Below are positions 35,048 through 44,538 of a stretch of DNA of 64,000 nucleotides, one piece after another. The notes beneath the pieces are model-generated. The model worked only from the letters and a program-made list of their open reading frames with translations. It did not search any database and was not told where the DNA came from. Position numbers and translations under genes: made by a program. Position 1 is the stretch's first letter; each line of letters opens with the position of its first letter. The DNA comes from Dictyoglomus thermophilum H-6-12 (GTDB lineage: Bacteria > Dictyoglomota > Dictyoglomia > Dictyoglomales > Dictyoglomaceae): positions 1,708,525 through 1,772,524 of the forward strand of contig NC_011297.1 in NCBI RefSeq assembly GCF_000020965.1, written 5' to 3'.

Positions 35048-36727
35048 ATGGAGAATATCAAAATTAAGGTTAATGGGAATGAAGTAGAAGTCTCCCCTGG
35101 TAAAACAGTTCTTCAAGTCTTAAAGGATCTTGGAATCCATGTACCTGTGCTATGCCATTATGAACCCCTTATGCCTCAAGGATCTTGTAGACTTTGTGTA
35201 GTAGAAGACCGGGGAGTATTAAAGACTGCCTGCACCACTCCTGTAGAACCCAATATGGACATAAAGACCGATACTCCTAACGTAATAAACTCAAGAAAGC
35301 TTGTACTCCAACTACTCTTTAGTGAAAGAAACCATTATTGTATGTATTGCGAAGTAACAGGAGAATGTGAACTTCAGGACTTAGGCTATGAGTTTGGATT
35401 AGACCATTTTGAATTTCCCACCTATGAAAGAAGATTTCCAGTAGACAACACCCATGACTTTATAATGATGGATCATAATCGCTGTGTGCTTTGCAGAAGA
35501 TGTGTAAGAGTCTGTTCTGAAGTTGCAGGACATTTCGTACTTGGAGAGATGGAACGTGGAATAGATACTATGATTATCGCAGATATGGATGTACCCCTTG
35601 GAAATTCATCTTGCGTATCCTGTGGTTTATGTGCCCAGGTATGTCCTACAGGAGCAATTATTGATAAAAGATCTTCTTACCTTGGAAGAGAAGTACAATC
35701 AGAAATTATTTATTCAAACTGTGATATGTGTCCTGTAGGATGTGGAATGGAGATTTATAAAAAGCAAGGAGCCAACTTTATAGTTAAGATATATGGAGAC
35801 TGGAACTCCGATGTATCCCATGGACTCCTTTGTAAAGTGGGAAGGTATTTATCTTTGTATGATGAGAAAGATAGAGTTGTAGGCATAAAATTAAAGGATG
35901 ACTTTGGCTACAGAAGATTACATGAAGACAATTTAATTGAAATTTTTAAGAATAAGTTAAATAATGCTGTGGCCTATGTAGATGGATCCTTATTTAACGA
36001 AGAGATAGAGATGATAAAGGAGATCTTTAAAGACAAAGTATATTCTCTTTATCCAAATAATTCTCCTATACCCACAAACATCAACTTATCAGAGCTTGAC
36101 AACAAAGAATTTTATGTAGTTATAAATGCAGATCTAAATAGAGAATATGGAGCAGTAGGATCCATAGTGAAGAGAAATGTTATAGGGAAAAAAGCAAAAT
36201 TAATGGTTATCGATAAGGAATTTAATAGCCTCGCTAAGATAGCAGATTACGTCTTCAACATAAAAGACCCAAACTTAGCTATGGATATATTGAAGAAGCA
36301 AAAAGAAGTAGTAGTTATCTATAAGGATATTACTGAGGAGGAGAAAAACCTCCTAAGCTCATTAAATAACGCCAAATTCTTGCATCTTCCTAAAGAGACT
36401 AATTCCATTGGACTTCAAAAATATGATATCAAGCATGAAAAGGTAGAAGCAGAAAATGTATTCATCTTTGGAAAGAATTTAGAAGGTATAAAAGATCTTC
36501 CTATACAGAATTCCTTTGTAGTGGTATTTACACCCTACGAGGATGAGGTATTAAGAAGAGCAGACCTAATAGTAGGAATAACCAATGGCTTTGAAAGAGA
36601 AGGATCTTTCTATAATTTAGAAGGCAAAAAACTTAAGAAGGAAAAGGTTCTAAAGCCAGATTTTGATGTGTTAGATTTAAAATCTTTCCTTTCCACAGTA
36701 TTAGGAAAAACTGAAAAAGTATTCTAA
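35048..36727 (+). CDS. [NiFe] hydrogenase-associated iron-sulfur subunit (HoxU/NuoG-like)
   Basis: The 559-residue protein carries a plant-type [2Fe-2S] site (C36, C47, C50, C62), a His-Cys [4Fe-4S] site (H96...C98, C101, C107), two ferredoxin [4Fe-4S] sites (C146/149/152/156 and C189/192/195/199), and a NuoG/formate-dehydrogenase-type [4Fe-4S] site (C225, C228, C232, C262). The remaining 300 residues form a truncated molybdopterin-oxidoreductase-like domain without recognisable cofactor residues. It passes electrons between the hydrogenase and a soluble carrier. No diaphorase (HoxF) gene is near, so the partner is unknown. The ATG at 35048 with AGAGGGTGG upstream is preferred over an upstream TTG at 35024, which has no ribosome site. 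Confidence 0.85.
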   Translation: MENIKIKVNGNEVEVSPGKTVLQVLKDLGIHVPVLCHYEPLMPQGSCRLCVVEDRGVLKTACTTPVEPNMDIKTDTPNVINSRKLVLQLLFSERNHYCMYCEVTGECELQDLGYEFGLDHFEFPTYERRFPVDNTHDFIMMDHNRCVLCRRCVRVCSEVAGHFVLGEMERGIDTMIIADMDVPLGNSSCVSCGLCAQVCPTGAIIDKRSSYLGREVQSEIIYSNCDMCPVGCGMEIYKKQGANFIVKIYGDWNSDVSHGLLCKVGRYLSLYDEKDRVVGIKLKDDFGYRRLHEDNLIEIFKNKLNNAVAYVDGSLFNEEIEMIKEIFKDKVYSLYPNNSPIPTNINLSELDNKEFYVVINADLNREYGAVGSIVKRNVIGKKAKLMVIDKEFNSLAKIADYVFNIKDPNLAMDILKKQKEVVVIYKDITEEEKNLLSSLNNAKFLHLPKETNSIGLQKYDIKHEKVEAENVFIFGKNLEGIKDLPIQNSFVVVFTPYEDEVLRRADLIVGITNGFEREGSFYNLEGKKLKKEKVLKPDFDVLDLKSFLSTVLGKTEKVF

Positions 36728-36745
36728 AGAATGAGGTGAAAAATT

Positions 36746-37288
36746 ATGGGAAAGATAAAAGTTGCTTCTGTATGGTGTGAGGGATGCTCTGGATGCCATA
36801 TGTCCTTCCTTGATATGGACGAAAGATTAGTAGAACTAATTAATAAAGGATTGGAAATAAATGCAACTCCTATAACCGATTTGAAAATACCTGATGAAGG
36901 AACCGATATAGGAATAATCGAGGGGGCAGTAGCCACCGACCATCATGAAGAAGAAGTGAAGATGATGAGAGAAAGATGTAAAATAATTGTAGCCCTAGGA
37001 GATTGTGCAGTCTTTGGCGGAATTCCCACCATGAGAAACTACATTCCAAGAGAAGAACTTCTAGAAAGAGGTTATATAACCACAGAAAGTACTGTCGATG
37101 GTAAAATACCTACCTCTCCAGAAATAGGTAAACATCTTCCAAAAACCAAAGCAGTAAATGAGGTAATAAAAGTTGACCTTTATGTTCCGGGATGTCCTCC
37201 ATCGGCAGACGCTATATATTATGTTTTGAAAGAAGTTCTTGAGGGAAGAATTCCTAAATTAGAAGGCGAACTTCTTAAGTATGAATAA
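36746..37288 (+). CDS. hoxY: [NiFe] hydrogenase small subunit (HoxY-type)
   Basis: The 180-residue protein has the four ligands of the single proximal [4Fe-4S] cluster: C11 and C14 (WCEGCSGCH), C87 (LGDCAVFGG) and C150 (VPGCPP). It lacks the signal peptide and C-terminal clusters of periplasmic enzymes, so it is the cytoplasmic group 3 (bidirectional) type. It stands between the electron-transfer subunit and the large subunit in the usual order. AGGTGA ribosome site. Confidence 0.92.
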   Translation: MGKIKVASVWCEGCSGCHMSFLDMDERLVELINKGLEINATPITDLKIPDEGTDIGIIEGAVATDHHEEEVKMMRERCKIIVALGDCAVFGGIPTMRNYIPREELLERGYITTESTVDGKIPTSPEIGKHLPKTKAVNEVIKVDLYVPGCPPSADAIYYVLKEVLEGRIPKLEGELLKYE

Positions 37289-37302
37289 GAGGTGAGAAAA
37301 CT

Positions 37303-38727
37303 ATGGAAAAGAAGATAACCATAAGTCCAGTTACAAGAATAGAAGGACACGCAAGAGTTACCATCCATCTCAATGATGAAGGAAAGGTAGAAAATGCATT
37401 CTTCCATGTAGATCAATTTAGAGGATTTGAAAAATTCTCTGAGGGAAGATATTTTGCAGAAATGCCAGTTATCACTGAAAGAATATGCGGAATATGTCCT
37501 ATAAGCCATCACTTAGCTTCTGCAAAGGCTACCGATGAGATCATAGGAGTAGAAATACCAAGAACTGCAAAACTTTTAAGGGAACTTATCCATATGGGAC
37601 AAATTATTCAGTCCCATTCCATGCACTTTTTTGAATTGGCAGGACCAGATCTCATTTTAGGTTGGGATGCAGACCCAAAAATTAGAAATGTAGTAGGGCT
37701 AATTCAACAAAATCCAGACCTTGCATTGAAAGCAGTAAAGCTAAGAAAGTTTGGACAAAGGATTATTGAACTTGTGGCAGGAAGAAGAATTCACCCCACC
37801 TTCGCCGTACCAGGAGGGGTTAATTCTTCCCTATCTCCTTCTGCAAGGGATGAGATCTTAAGTGGTATTGATGAAATGATTGGATATATTAAAGAAGGTA
37901 TAAAATTAGCTGAAGACTTTATAGAAAAGAATAAAGAGCTATGTGACAAATTTGCCTCCTTCCCTACAGGATACATGGGACTTGTAAAAGAAGATGGTTC
38001 TCTTGAACTTTATGATGGAAAAATAAGATTTATGGATAAAGATGGAAACATTGTTAAAGAATTCAAGCCCCAATACTATCTAAGATATATTGGAGAAAAG
38101 GTTGAAGATTGGTCCTACTTAAAATTCCCATACTATAAACCCTTAGGATATCCTAATGGAGTCTATAGAGTAGGTCCTCTTGCAAGATTAAACATAGCCG
38201 ACAAAATTAGCACTCCTCTTGCCAATGAGGAATTCAAGAAGTTTAAATCTATTAACAATGGTAAACCTGTAGAAGGATCTATTTACTATCATTATGCAAG
38301 ACTTATTGAAACCATCTATGCCCTGGAAAGAGCAAGAGAAATTTTGGAAGATCCTGAAGTAATGAGCCCCAACGTATTAGAGGTAGGAGAAGTAACCAAT
38401 GAAGAAGGGGTAGGCGTAGTAGAGGCTCCAAGAGGAACATTAATTCACCATTATTGGGTAGACGAAAAAGGCACCATTGAGAAAGTAAATCTCATAGTGT
38501 CTACTGGACACAACAATTGGGCCATGAGCAAAGCTGTAGAAATGGTAGCAAAGGCCTTTGTAGATGGTAAAAATCTAAAAGAAGGTATGCTCAACAGAGT
38601 TGAAGGAGCTATTAGATGTTATGATCCTTGCTTGTCTTGTTCCACCCATGCCATAGGAAAAATGCCCCTTGTTGTTGAACTATACGACAAAGATGGAAAT
38701 ATCATTGACGTTATAAAGAGAGATTGA
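37303..38727 (+). CDS. hoxH: [NiFe] hydrogenase large subunit (HoxH-type)
   Basis: The 474-residue catalytic subunit binds the Ni-Fe(CN)2CO centre through the L1 motif RICGICPISH (C62, C65) and L2 motif DPCLSCSTH (C443, C446, H449). A 25-residue tail after H449 is expected to be cut off by the maturation protease encoded immediately downstream. It is the cytoplasmic group 3 type, as suggested by the partner subunits. Activity would be reversible H2 production or oxidation with a soluble electron carrier. Confidence 0.95.
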   Translation: MEKKITISPVTRIEGHARVTIHLNDEGKVENAFFHVDQFRGFEKFSEGRYFAEMPVITERICGICPISHHLASAKATDEIIGVEIPRTAKLLRELIHMGQIIQSHSMHFFELAGPDLILGWDADPKIRNVVGLIQQNPDLALKAVKLRKFGQRIIELVAGRRIHPTFAVPGGVNSSLSPSARDEILSGIDEMIGYIKEGIKLAEDFIEKNKELCDKFASFPTGYMGLVKEDGSLELYDGKIRFMDKDGNIVKEFKPQYYLRYIGEKVEDWSYLKFPYYKPLGYPNGVYRVGPLARLNIADKISTPLANEEFKKFKSINNGKPVEGSIYYHYARLIETIYALERAREILEDPEVMSPNVLEVGEVTNEEGVGVVEAPRGTLIHHYWVDEKGTIEKVNLIVSTGHNNWAMSKAVEMVAKAFVDGKNLKEGMLNRVEGAIRCYDPCLSCSTHAIGKMPLVVELYDKDGNIIDVIKRD

Positions 38728-39146
38728 AGATATTACTGGTAGGATTTGGAAATCCTTATAGAAGAGATGATGGCTTAGGAATAAAGCTCCTGGATCTCAT
38801 AAATTATAATGTGGAGAAAATGAAGGTCCAGGAGCTTAGTTTTGATATGGCTGAGATTCTTAAGGATTACGATATGGTAATCTTTGTTGATGCTTCCTTA
38901 GAAGGCGATGAGATAAGTTTTAGAAAGATACAAGAAGAATCTACCTTTTCTCCTCTTACCCACCATACCCCCTGCGAGGAACTCTTATCTTGGACAAGAG
39001 TATTATATGGAAAGACACCAGAATTTTATCTTCTCTCTATAAGAGGATACGACTTTGACTTTGGAGAGGAATTATCAGATAAAGCAAAGGAAAATTTAGA
39101 AAAGGCATTAGAATTTATTAAAGGCTTTCTTGAGAGCATTTCATGA
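38724..39146 (+). CDS. Hydrogenase maturation protease
   Basis: The 140-residue enzyme starts at TTG, overlapping the large-subunit stop codon by 4 nt. It shows the family's GFGNPYRRDDGLG (residues 7-19, D16 at the position of the nickel-ligand acid), VIFVDAS, and a histidine segment (THHTP). It would remove the C-terminal tail of the large subunit once nickel is inserted. Adjacent to its substrate gene and followed by hypF with a 4-nt overlap. Confidence 0.88.
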   Translation: MKILLVGFGNPYRRDDGLGIKLLDLINYNVEKMKVQELSFDMAEILKDYDMVIFVDASLEGDEISFRKIQEESTFSPLTHHTPCEELLSWTRVLYGKTPEFYLLSIRGYDFDFGEELSDKAKENLEKALEFIKGFLESIS

Positions 39147-41371
39147 AATCTTACAAACTAAGAGTCTGGGGAATTGTACAGGGAGTAGGTTTTAGACCCT
39201 TCATTTATAGACTTGCAAAAAGTCTAAACCTTAGGGGATGGATTTTAAATTCCACAGGATCAGTTCAAATCCTCATACAAGGAGAAGAAAAAGACTTGGA
39301 AAAATTTATGGAACTACTCTTAAAGGAAGCCCCTCCCCTCTCAAGGATTGAAGGTATAGAAAAAGAAGAAATAGAAGTAGAAGAGATATCAGATTTTAAA
39401 ATTCTTGAAAGCAAAGAAGATATTGGTTTTAATTTCATATCCCCTGATATCGCCATATGCGAAGACTGTTTAAGAGAGATGAGAGATCCTAAAGATAGAA
39501 GATACAATTACCCTTTTATAAACTGCACCAATTGTGGACCCAGATATACCATAATAGAAGATCTTCCCTATGATAGAGACAAAACTACTATGAAAATATT
39601 CGAAATGTGTGAGGAATGTTATAAAGAATATCATGATCCTTCATCCAGAAGATTTCATGCCCAACCCATATCCTGTTATAATTGTGGCCCTCAAATTTGG
39701 ATCTATGGAGAAGAATCCAAAGACCTTTTTAAAAGGATATCAGAGTATCTTGATGAAGGAAAGATTCTTGCCATAAAGGGCATTGGAGGATTTCATCTTG
39801 CCTGTGACGCCACTCAAGATGATACGGTAAGAAAACTGAGAGAAAGAAAAAAGAGGCCTTCAAAACCCTTTGCCCTCATGATGAAGGATATAGAGACTAT
39901 AAAAGAATACTGCTTTGTAAGTGAAGAGGAAGAGAAAATTCTTAAATCAAAGCAATCTCCCATTGTCCTTCTAAGGATAAAAGATCTAAAAGATATATCA
40001 CCTCTTGTAGCTCCTGGAAATAATTATTTAGGAGTAATGCTTCCATATGCTCCTTACCACCACCTTATTTTTGATCACTTCAAAAAACCCCTCATTATGA
40101 CCAGTGGAAATTTATCCGACGAACCTATAGTAAAAGATAATGAGGAAGCTATGGAAAGATTAAAAAATATTGCCGATATATTTGTTTTTCACAATAGAGA
40201 AATAAAACATCGCATAGATGATAGCGTAGTGTTTGTAGAAAATAAAGAGGTTCAGATTATAAGAAGAGCAAGGGGATATGCTCCCGACCCTGTAAAGATT
40301 CCAATTAAATTAAAACCTACCCTTGCCTTAGGAGGAGAACTAAAAAATACCTTCTCTTTGGGAAAAGAAAATTACGTTTTTATGAGTCCTCATATTGGAG
40401 ACTTAAAGGATAAGGAAACCTTAGAAGTCTATGAGGAGACCATCCAAGAATATATAAGACTTTTCAAAATCGAGCCTGAAATACTTGTGCATGATCTCCA
40501 TCCTCAATACCTCTCTACCGATTTGGCTCAAAGATTCAAAAAATATATGGAGGTAAGAGCAATCCAACACCACAAAGCCCATTTTTACTCCCTTCTTCTT
40601 GATAGAGAGATTACCGAAGATATAATATGTTTTACCTTTGACGGAACAGGCTATGGTGAAGATGGAAAAGTATGGGGAGGAGAGGTATTTGTAGGAAATA
40701 TAGAGGAGATAAAAAGAGTTGCGCACTTCAAATACTTTCCCATTGTAGGAGGAGATATAGCTATAGAAAACCCAAGAAAAATTGCTCTTTCCTATATACT
40801 TAAAAATTTTCCAGAAGATACAGACAAAATACTGCCTAATATAGATGAACTTGAAAAGAACGTAACTAAAATACTCCTTGAAAGAGAAGAAAACGTATTT
40901 TACACATCATCTTGCGGAAGAATCTTTGACCTTGTATCTGCCCTCCTTGGAATAAGAGAAAGGATTGACTATGAAGGACAAGCAGCCATTGAATTAGAAA
41001 TGCATGCCATGGAATCCAAGGAAGAGTCATATTATCCTTTTCGCCTTGTTGAAAACGAAATCCTTGAAATTGACATTTTGCCAAGCATTGAGAAGATTAT
41101 AAAAGAAAAAAATAAAAAAGATAAAAGAGACATTGCCAGAAAATTTCACAACACCGTCTCCCAAATAATAATAGCCTTATCAGAAATATTTAGAGAAGAA
41201 TACAAAATAAACAAAATTGGATTTTCAGGAGGTGTCTTTCAAAATAGGCTACTTTTAGAAACCACAATCCCTATTCTTAAAGAAAGAAAATTTGAAGTAT
41301 ATACCCACCAAAAGGTCCCTACCAATGATGGAGGAATATCCTTAGGACAAATGATTATGGGATACAAATAA
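39143..41371 (+). CDS. hypF: Carbamoyltransferase HypF
   Basis: The 742-residue protein has all HypF domains in order: acylphosphatase-like (RVWGIVQGVGFRPF, residues 7-20), two zinc-finger-like Cys pairs (CEDCLREM, CTNCGP, then CEECYKEY, CYNCGP, about 110-190), YrdC-like (KGIGGFHLACDA), and a Kae1/carbamoyltransferase part (HHKAHFYSLL, and FTFDGTGYG). It makes the carbamoyl group, from carbamoyl phosphate, that becomes the cyanide ligand of the active-site iron via HypE. Length is normal. The final stop is 3 nt from the convergent GH2 stop. Confidence 0.95.
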   Translation: MKSYKLRVWGIVQGVGFRPFIYRLAKSLNLRGWILNSTGSVQILIQGEEKDLEKFMELLLKEAPPLSRIEGIEKEEIEVEEISDFKILESKEDIGFNFISPDIAICEDCLREMRDPKDRRYNYPFINCTNCGPRYTIIEDLPYDRDKTTMKIFEMCEECYKEYHDPSSRRFHAQPISCYNCGPQIWIYGEESKDLFKRISEYLDEGKILAIKGIGGFHLACDATQDDTVRKLRERKKRPSKPFALMMKDIETIKEYCFVSEEEEKILKSKQSPIVLLRIKDLKDISPLVAPGNNYLGVMLPYAPYHHLIFDHFKKPLIMTSGNLSDEPIVKDNEEAMERLKNIADIFVFHNREIKHRIDDSVVFVENKEVQIIRRARGYAPDPVKIPIKLKPTLALGGELKNTFSLGKENYVFMSPHIGDLKDKETLEVYEETIQEYIRLFKIEPEILVHDLHPQYLSTDLAQRFKKYMEVRAIQHHKAHFYSLLLDREITEDIICFTFDGTGYGEDGKVWGGEVFVGNIEEIKRVAHFKYFPIVGGDIAIENPRKIALSYILKNFPEDTDKILPNIDELEKNVTKILLEREENVFYTSSCGRIFDLVSALLGIRERIDYEGQAAIELEMHAMESKEESYYPFRLVENEILEIDILPSIEKIIKEKNKKDKRDIARKFHNTVSQIIIALSEIFREEYKINKIGFSGGVFQNRLLLETTIPILKERKFEVYTHQKVPTNDGGISLGQMIMGYK

Positions 41372-41373
41372 TG

Positions 41374-43788
41374 TCATTCACACTTTATTATTACTTCCTC
41401 TTCCTTTAACCCTTCTCCCCAAACTTTTAATTTTATCTCCCCCGAAAGTCCAAGGCTTTTTACTATTGCAAGAGCTCTTCCCTTATAAAGACTTATCTCA
41501 TTTCCTACAAAACTTTCCTGAGAAACAGGATCTGCATTACCCAAAGCTAATAATTTACCTACTCCTTCCACTTTAACCCTTACCTTATTCTTTGCATCTG
41601 TTACCTCTCTTCCCAACTCATCTATTGCAACAATTTTTATAAAGCTAAGATCCTCATAAGAAGAAATTATATTTCTATCAGGAATCAATCTCAAACCTAC
41701 AGGATCTCCTGTAGTCTCTAAAATATCTCTTCCTACCTCTACCCCATTTTTATAAGCTATAACCTCAAGTCTGCCTTCTTCATAATTTAAATCATAAAAG
41801 ACTTTGTATTTCACCCTATCTCCAGCAATCTTTCTGCCCATACTTTTTCCATTCAAAAATAGCTCTACTTCATCAGCATCAGAATATATGTAAACCCTTA
41901 AAGGTTTACCTTCATAACCCTTGAAATTATAATTTCTCTCTACAGGTTCCCATCCCCACATCTTCAAGTATATCTTTCTCCCATAAATCTCAGGGGGAAG
42001 AACTACAATATAAGGATCTTTTCTTAATCCCCATACAATATCTCTATAATAGGATTGAGGCTTTTTGTCACCACAAATATCAATATCTCCACAATTAGAA
42101 ATTAACCAAGGAAAATGCCCTAAAAAATTCCTTGCCTCATTCTCATCCAACGATGCTCTACCAATACCTGCCTCACCTAAGTAATCCATTGCAGTCCAAA
42201 CAAAATCTCCAATTACATTGGAGTTTTCTAAGGTTTCCTTCCAATTATCATACAAAGTATAAGGAAAAGTTTCGGTTCCACAAATTATACGATTGGGATA
42301 TTTCTCGGCGTCATATCTATATCTATCTATTTTGTAGTTATATCCTGCAATATCAAGGGTTTTAAAATACTTTTCAGTGATCTTTCCCCATTTCTCTCTT
42401 ACCTCTTCACCTTCTTGCCAAACTCCTAATATTACAATACCGTTCTCTTCCACATTTTCCACCTTTATATTTTCAAAAGGAATTCCACAAAAGGCAGAAG
42501 TTACAAACCTTGAAGAGTCTAATTCTTTAACCTTCTTAGAAAGCCTCTCACTCCATTCAAAAATGCTTGCATATCCCTCATCTCTCTCCCAGTCTACGCC
42601 TGATCCCCAAGTTATTTCATTACCTATAGACCACATAACTATGGAGGGATGATTAAAATCCCTCTTTATAGTATTTTCTATATCTTCCTCCCAATACTTT
42701 TCAAAGAATAGATGATAATCATAGGCCCTTTTCCCCATAGTCCATACATCAAAAAACTCTTCCATTACCAACATACCCAATCTATCACAGGCATCAAGAA
42801 AGGATGGAGAAAAGGGATTATGAGCAGTCCTTATGGCATTAAAACCATTCTGTTTTAAGATTTCAACTTTTCTCTCTTCAGCCCTATCATAGCTTGCACT
42901 ACCAAGAATTCCATTATCGTGATGTATACATCCACCTTTGAGTTTAATAACCCTACCATTCAACTTAAAACCAACCTTAGGTATAATCTCAATCTTTCTT
43001 ATACCAAAGTAAGTAGAATCAACATCGGACTCTTCCCCATCTACTAAAACTTTTACCTCCAGCTTATATAGATACGGATCTTCAATATCCCACAACCTAT
43101 AATTGTAAATCTCTAATATTTTTGAGATGACCTTTTCTTCTTCGTCTATTTCAAAATTTTCTTCATCCTCTTTTATTAATTCATCTTCTTTCGAAAAAAT
43201 CCTAAATTGCAATTTACCTCCAATTCTCTTCCCACTTTTTAGCCCAACCTTAATATCTAATAAAGCCTTCTTCTCATCAATGACATCACTCTTCACATGA
43301 AGTTCCCAAGGTTTAATAAATACCTCTCCCCCTACCCTCAACCAAACATGCCTATAAATACCAGTGCCTGCATACCATCTGGAGCTTGGTTTATGTACAT
43401 TATTTATATACACTAACAGAGTATTTAACCCCTCGTGGACATATTTTGTAATATCTACCAAAAAGCTTGAATATCCATAAAAATGCTTTTTAAGAAGAGT
43501 TCCATTTAAATAAATTTCTGAGTATCCCATTATGCCTTCAAATTCTAAGATTAAATTTTTTCCCAAAAGTTCTTTATCAATAACTAAATCTTTCCTGTAA
43601 AAGATATTAGCTCCAGCAGTAAATCCCTCGTCAGGTCCCGAAGGATTATCTTTACTTCTGGGTTTCTCAATAGCTATATCGTGGGGAAGATCCACCTTTT
43701 TCCAATCATCTCTAAGGAGAACTTGGCTCAAGAAAGCTAAATTCCCTTCTAAATATTCCCAATCTTTATCAAGATTTATCTTTAACAT
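41374..43788 (-). CDS. Glycoside hydrolase family 2 (beta-galactosidase/beta-glucuronidase type)
   Basis: The 804-residue enzyme has the family 2 sandwich, immunoglobulin-like and barrel domains in order. Residues 320-330 hold RTAHNPFSP; the acid/base is E391 in SIGNE and the nucleophile E506 in ICGTETFPY. A DUF4982-like region and a C-terminal beta domain follow. No signal peptide is present, so it is cytoplasmic and probably acts on imported oligosaccharides. The exact sugar cannot be read. It is on the opposite strand to the hydrogenase genes on both sides, as if inserted into that cluster. Confidence 0.9.
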   Translation of the reverse strand: MLKINLDKDWEYLEGNLAFLSQVLLRDDWKKVDLPHDIAIEKPRSKDNPSGPDEGFTAGANIFYRKDLVIDKELLGKNLILEFEGIMGYSEIYLNGTLLKKHFYGYSSFLVDITKYVHEGLNTLLVYINNVHKPSSRWYAGTGIYRHVWLRVGGEVFIKPWELHVKSDVIDEKKALLDIKVGLKSGKRIGGKLQFRIFSKEDELIKEDEENFEIDEEEKVISKILEIYNYRLWDIEDPYLYKLEVKVLVDGEESDVDSTYFGIRKIEIIPKVGFKLNGRVIKLKGGCIHHDNGILGSASYDRAEERKVEILKQNGFNAIRTAHNPFSPSFLDACDRLGMLVMEEFFDVWTMGKRAYDYHLFFEKYWEEDIENTIKRDFNHPSIVMWSIGNEITWGSGVDWERDEGYASIFEWSERLSKKVKELDSSRFVTSAFCGIPFENIKVENVEENGIVILGVWQEGEEVREKWGKITEKYFKTLDIAGYNYKIDRYRYDAEKYPNRIICGTETFPYTLYDNWKETLENSNVIGDFVWTAMDYLGEAGIGRASLDENEARNFLGHFPWLISNCGDIDICGDKKPQSYYRDIVWGLRKDPYIVVLPPEIYGRKIYLKMWGWEPVERNYNFKGYEGKPLRVYIYSDADEVELFLNGKSMGRKIAGDRVKYKVFYDLNYEEGRLEVIAYKNGVEVGRDILETTGDPVGLRLIPDRNIISSYEDLSFIKIVAIDELGREVTDAKNKVRVKVEGVGKLLALGNADPVSQESFVGNEISLYKGRALAIVKSLGLSGEIKLKVWGEGLKEEEVIIKCE

Positions 43789-43857
43789 TTTGCAAACCCC
43801 CTATTAAAATGATAACATTAAATTATATCAATAAAATTCCACTGGAGGGATTAATTT

Positions 43858-44298
43858 ATGCAAAGGGTTGAAAAAGCTCTTGAGTCTTTCAAAAAGGGAT
43901 ATAACTGTTCCCAATCGGTATTCTCAGCTTATTCTGACATATTTAATGTAGATAGAAACACTGCCTTGCTTATTGCAAGTGGCCTTGGGGGTGGAATAGG
44001 AAGAACAGGAAATGTCTGTGGAGCAGTAACTGGAGCAGTACTTATTTTAGGACTCAAATATGGGTTTTTTAAAGAAGATGAAATAGATCTGGGAAAAGAA
44101 AGAGTATACTCCAAAGTAAAGGAATTTTTAAAGAGATTTGAGGAAGAAAACAAGAGTATAATATGTAAGGAGTTAATTGGAGTAGATATAGGAACAGAAG
44201 AAGGATTAAAAAAGGCAAAAGAAGAAAAAATATTTGGTAATATATGCCCCAAGTTTGTAGAGTCAGCTTGTAAAATTCTGGAAGAAATGATTAAATAA
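43858..44298 (+). CDS. C_GCAxxG_C_C family protein
   Basis: The 146-residue protein fits the C_GCAxxG_C_C family by NCSQSVF near residue 16, GNVCGAVTGA (about 58-67), and two further cysteines (SIICKEL and NICPKF plus SACK). These cysteines may form a metal or redox centre; the function of the family is not established. It heads the hypCDE gene run, 25 nt upstream of hypC, with a GGAGGG ribosome site, so a link to hydrogenase maturation or redox is possible but not shown. Confidence 0.8.
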   Translation: MQRVEKALESFKKGYNCSQSVFSAYSDIFNVDRNTALLIASGLGGGIGRTGNVCGAVTGAVLILGLKYGFFKEDEIDLGKERVYSKVKEFLKRFEEENKSIICKELIGVDIGTEEGLKKAKEEKIFGNICPKFVESACKILEEMIK

Positions 44299-44322
44299 TT
44301 TGAAAAAAAGTGGAGGTAAGAT

Positions 44323-44538
44323 ATGTGTCTTGGAGTTCCGTTAAAGATCGTAGAAATAAAAGAAGGAAATATTGCCATAGTGGACATGGGAGGATCCACC
44401 TTAGAGATAAGCACCATATTTACCCCAGAAGTTAAAGTGGGAGATTATGTATTAGTCCATGCTGGATTCTCTATAAGTATTCTATCCAACGAGGAAGCAG
44501 AAGAAATAATTTCGGCATTAGAAGAGCTTGAAAAATAA
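44323..44538 (+). CDS. hypC: Hydrogenase assembly chaperone HypC
   Basis: The 71-residue protein starts with the invariant MCLGVP (Cys2 binds iron in the HypC-HypD complex) and continues with the family beta fold (KIVEIKEGNIAIVDMGG). It joins HypD to build the Fe(CN)2CO group and carries it to the large subunit. It is directly followed by hypD without a gap. GGAGGT ribosome site. Confidence 0.95.
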   Translation: MCLGVPLKIVEIKEGNIAIVDMGGSTLEISTIFTPEVKVGDYVLVHAGFSISILSNEEAEEIISALEELEK

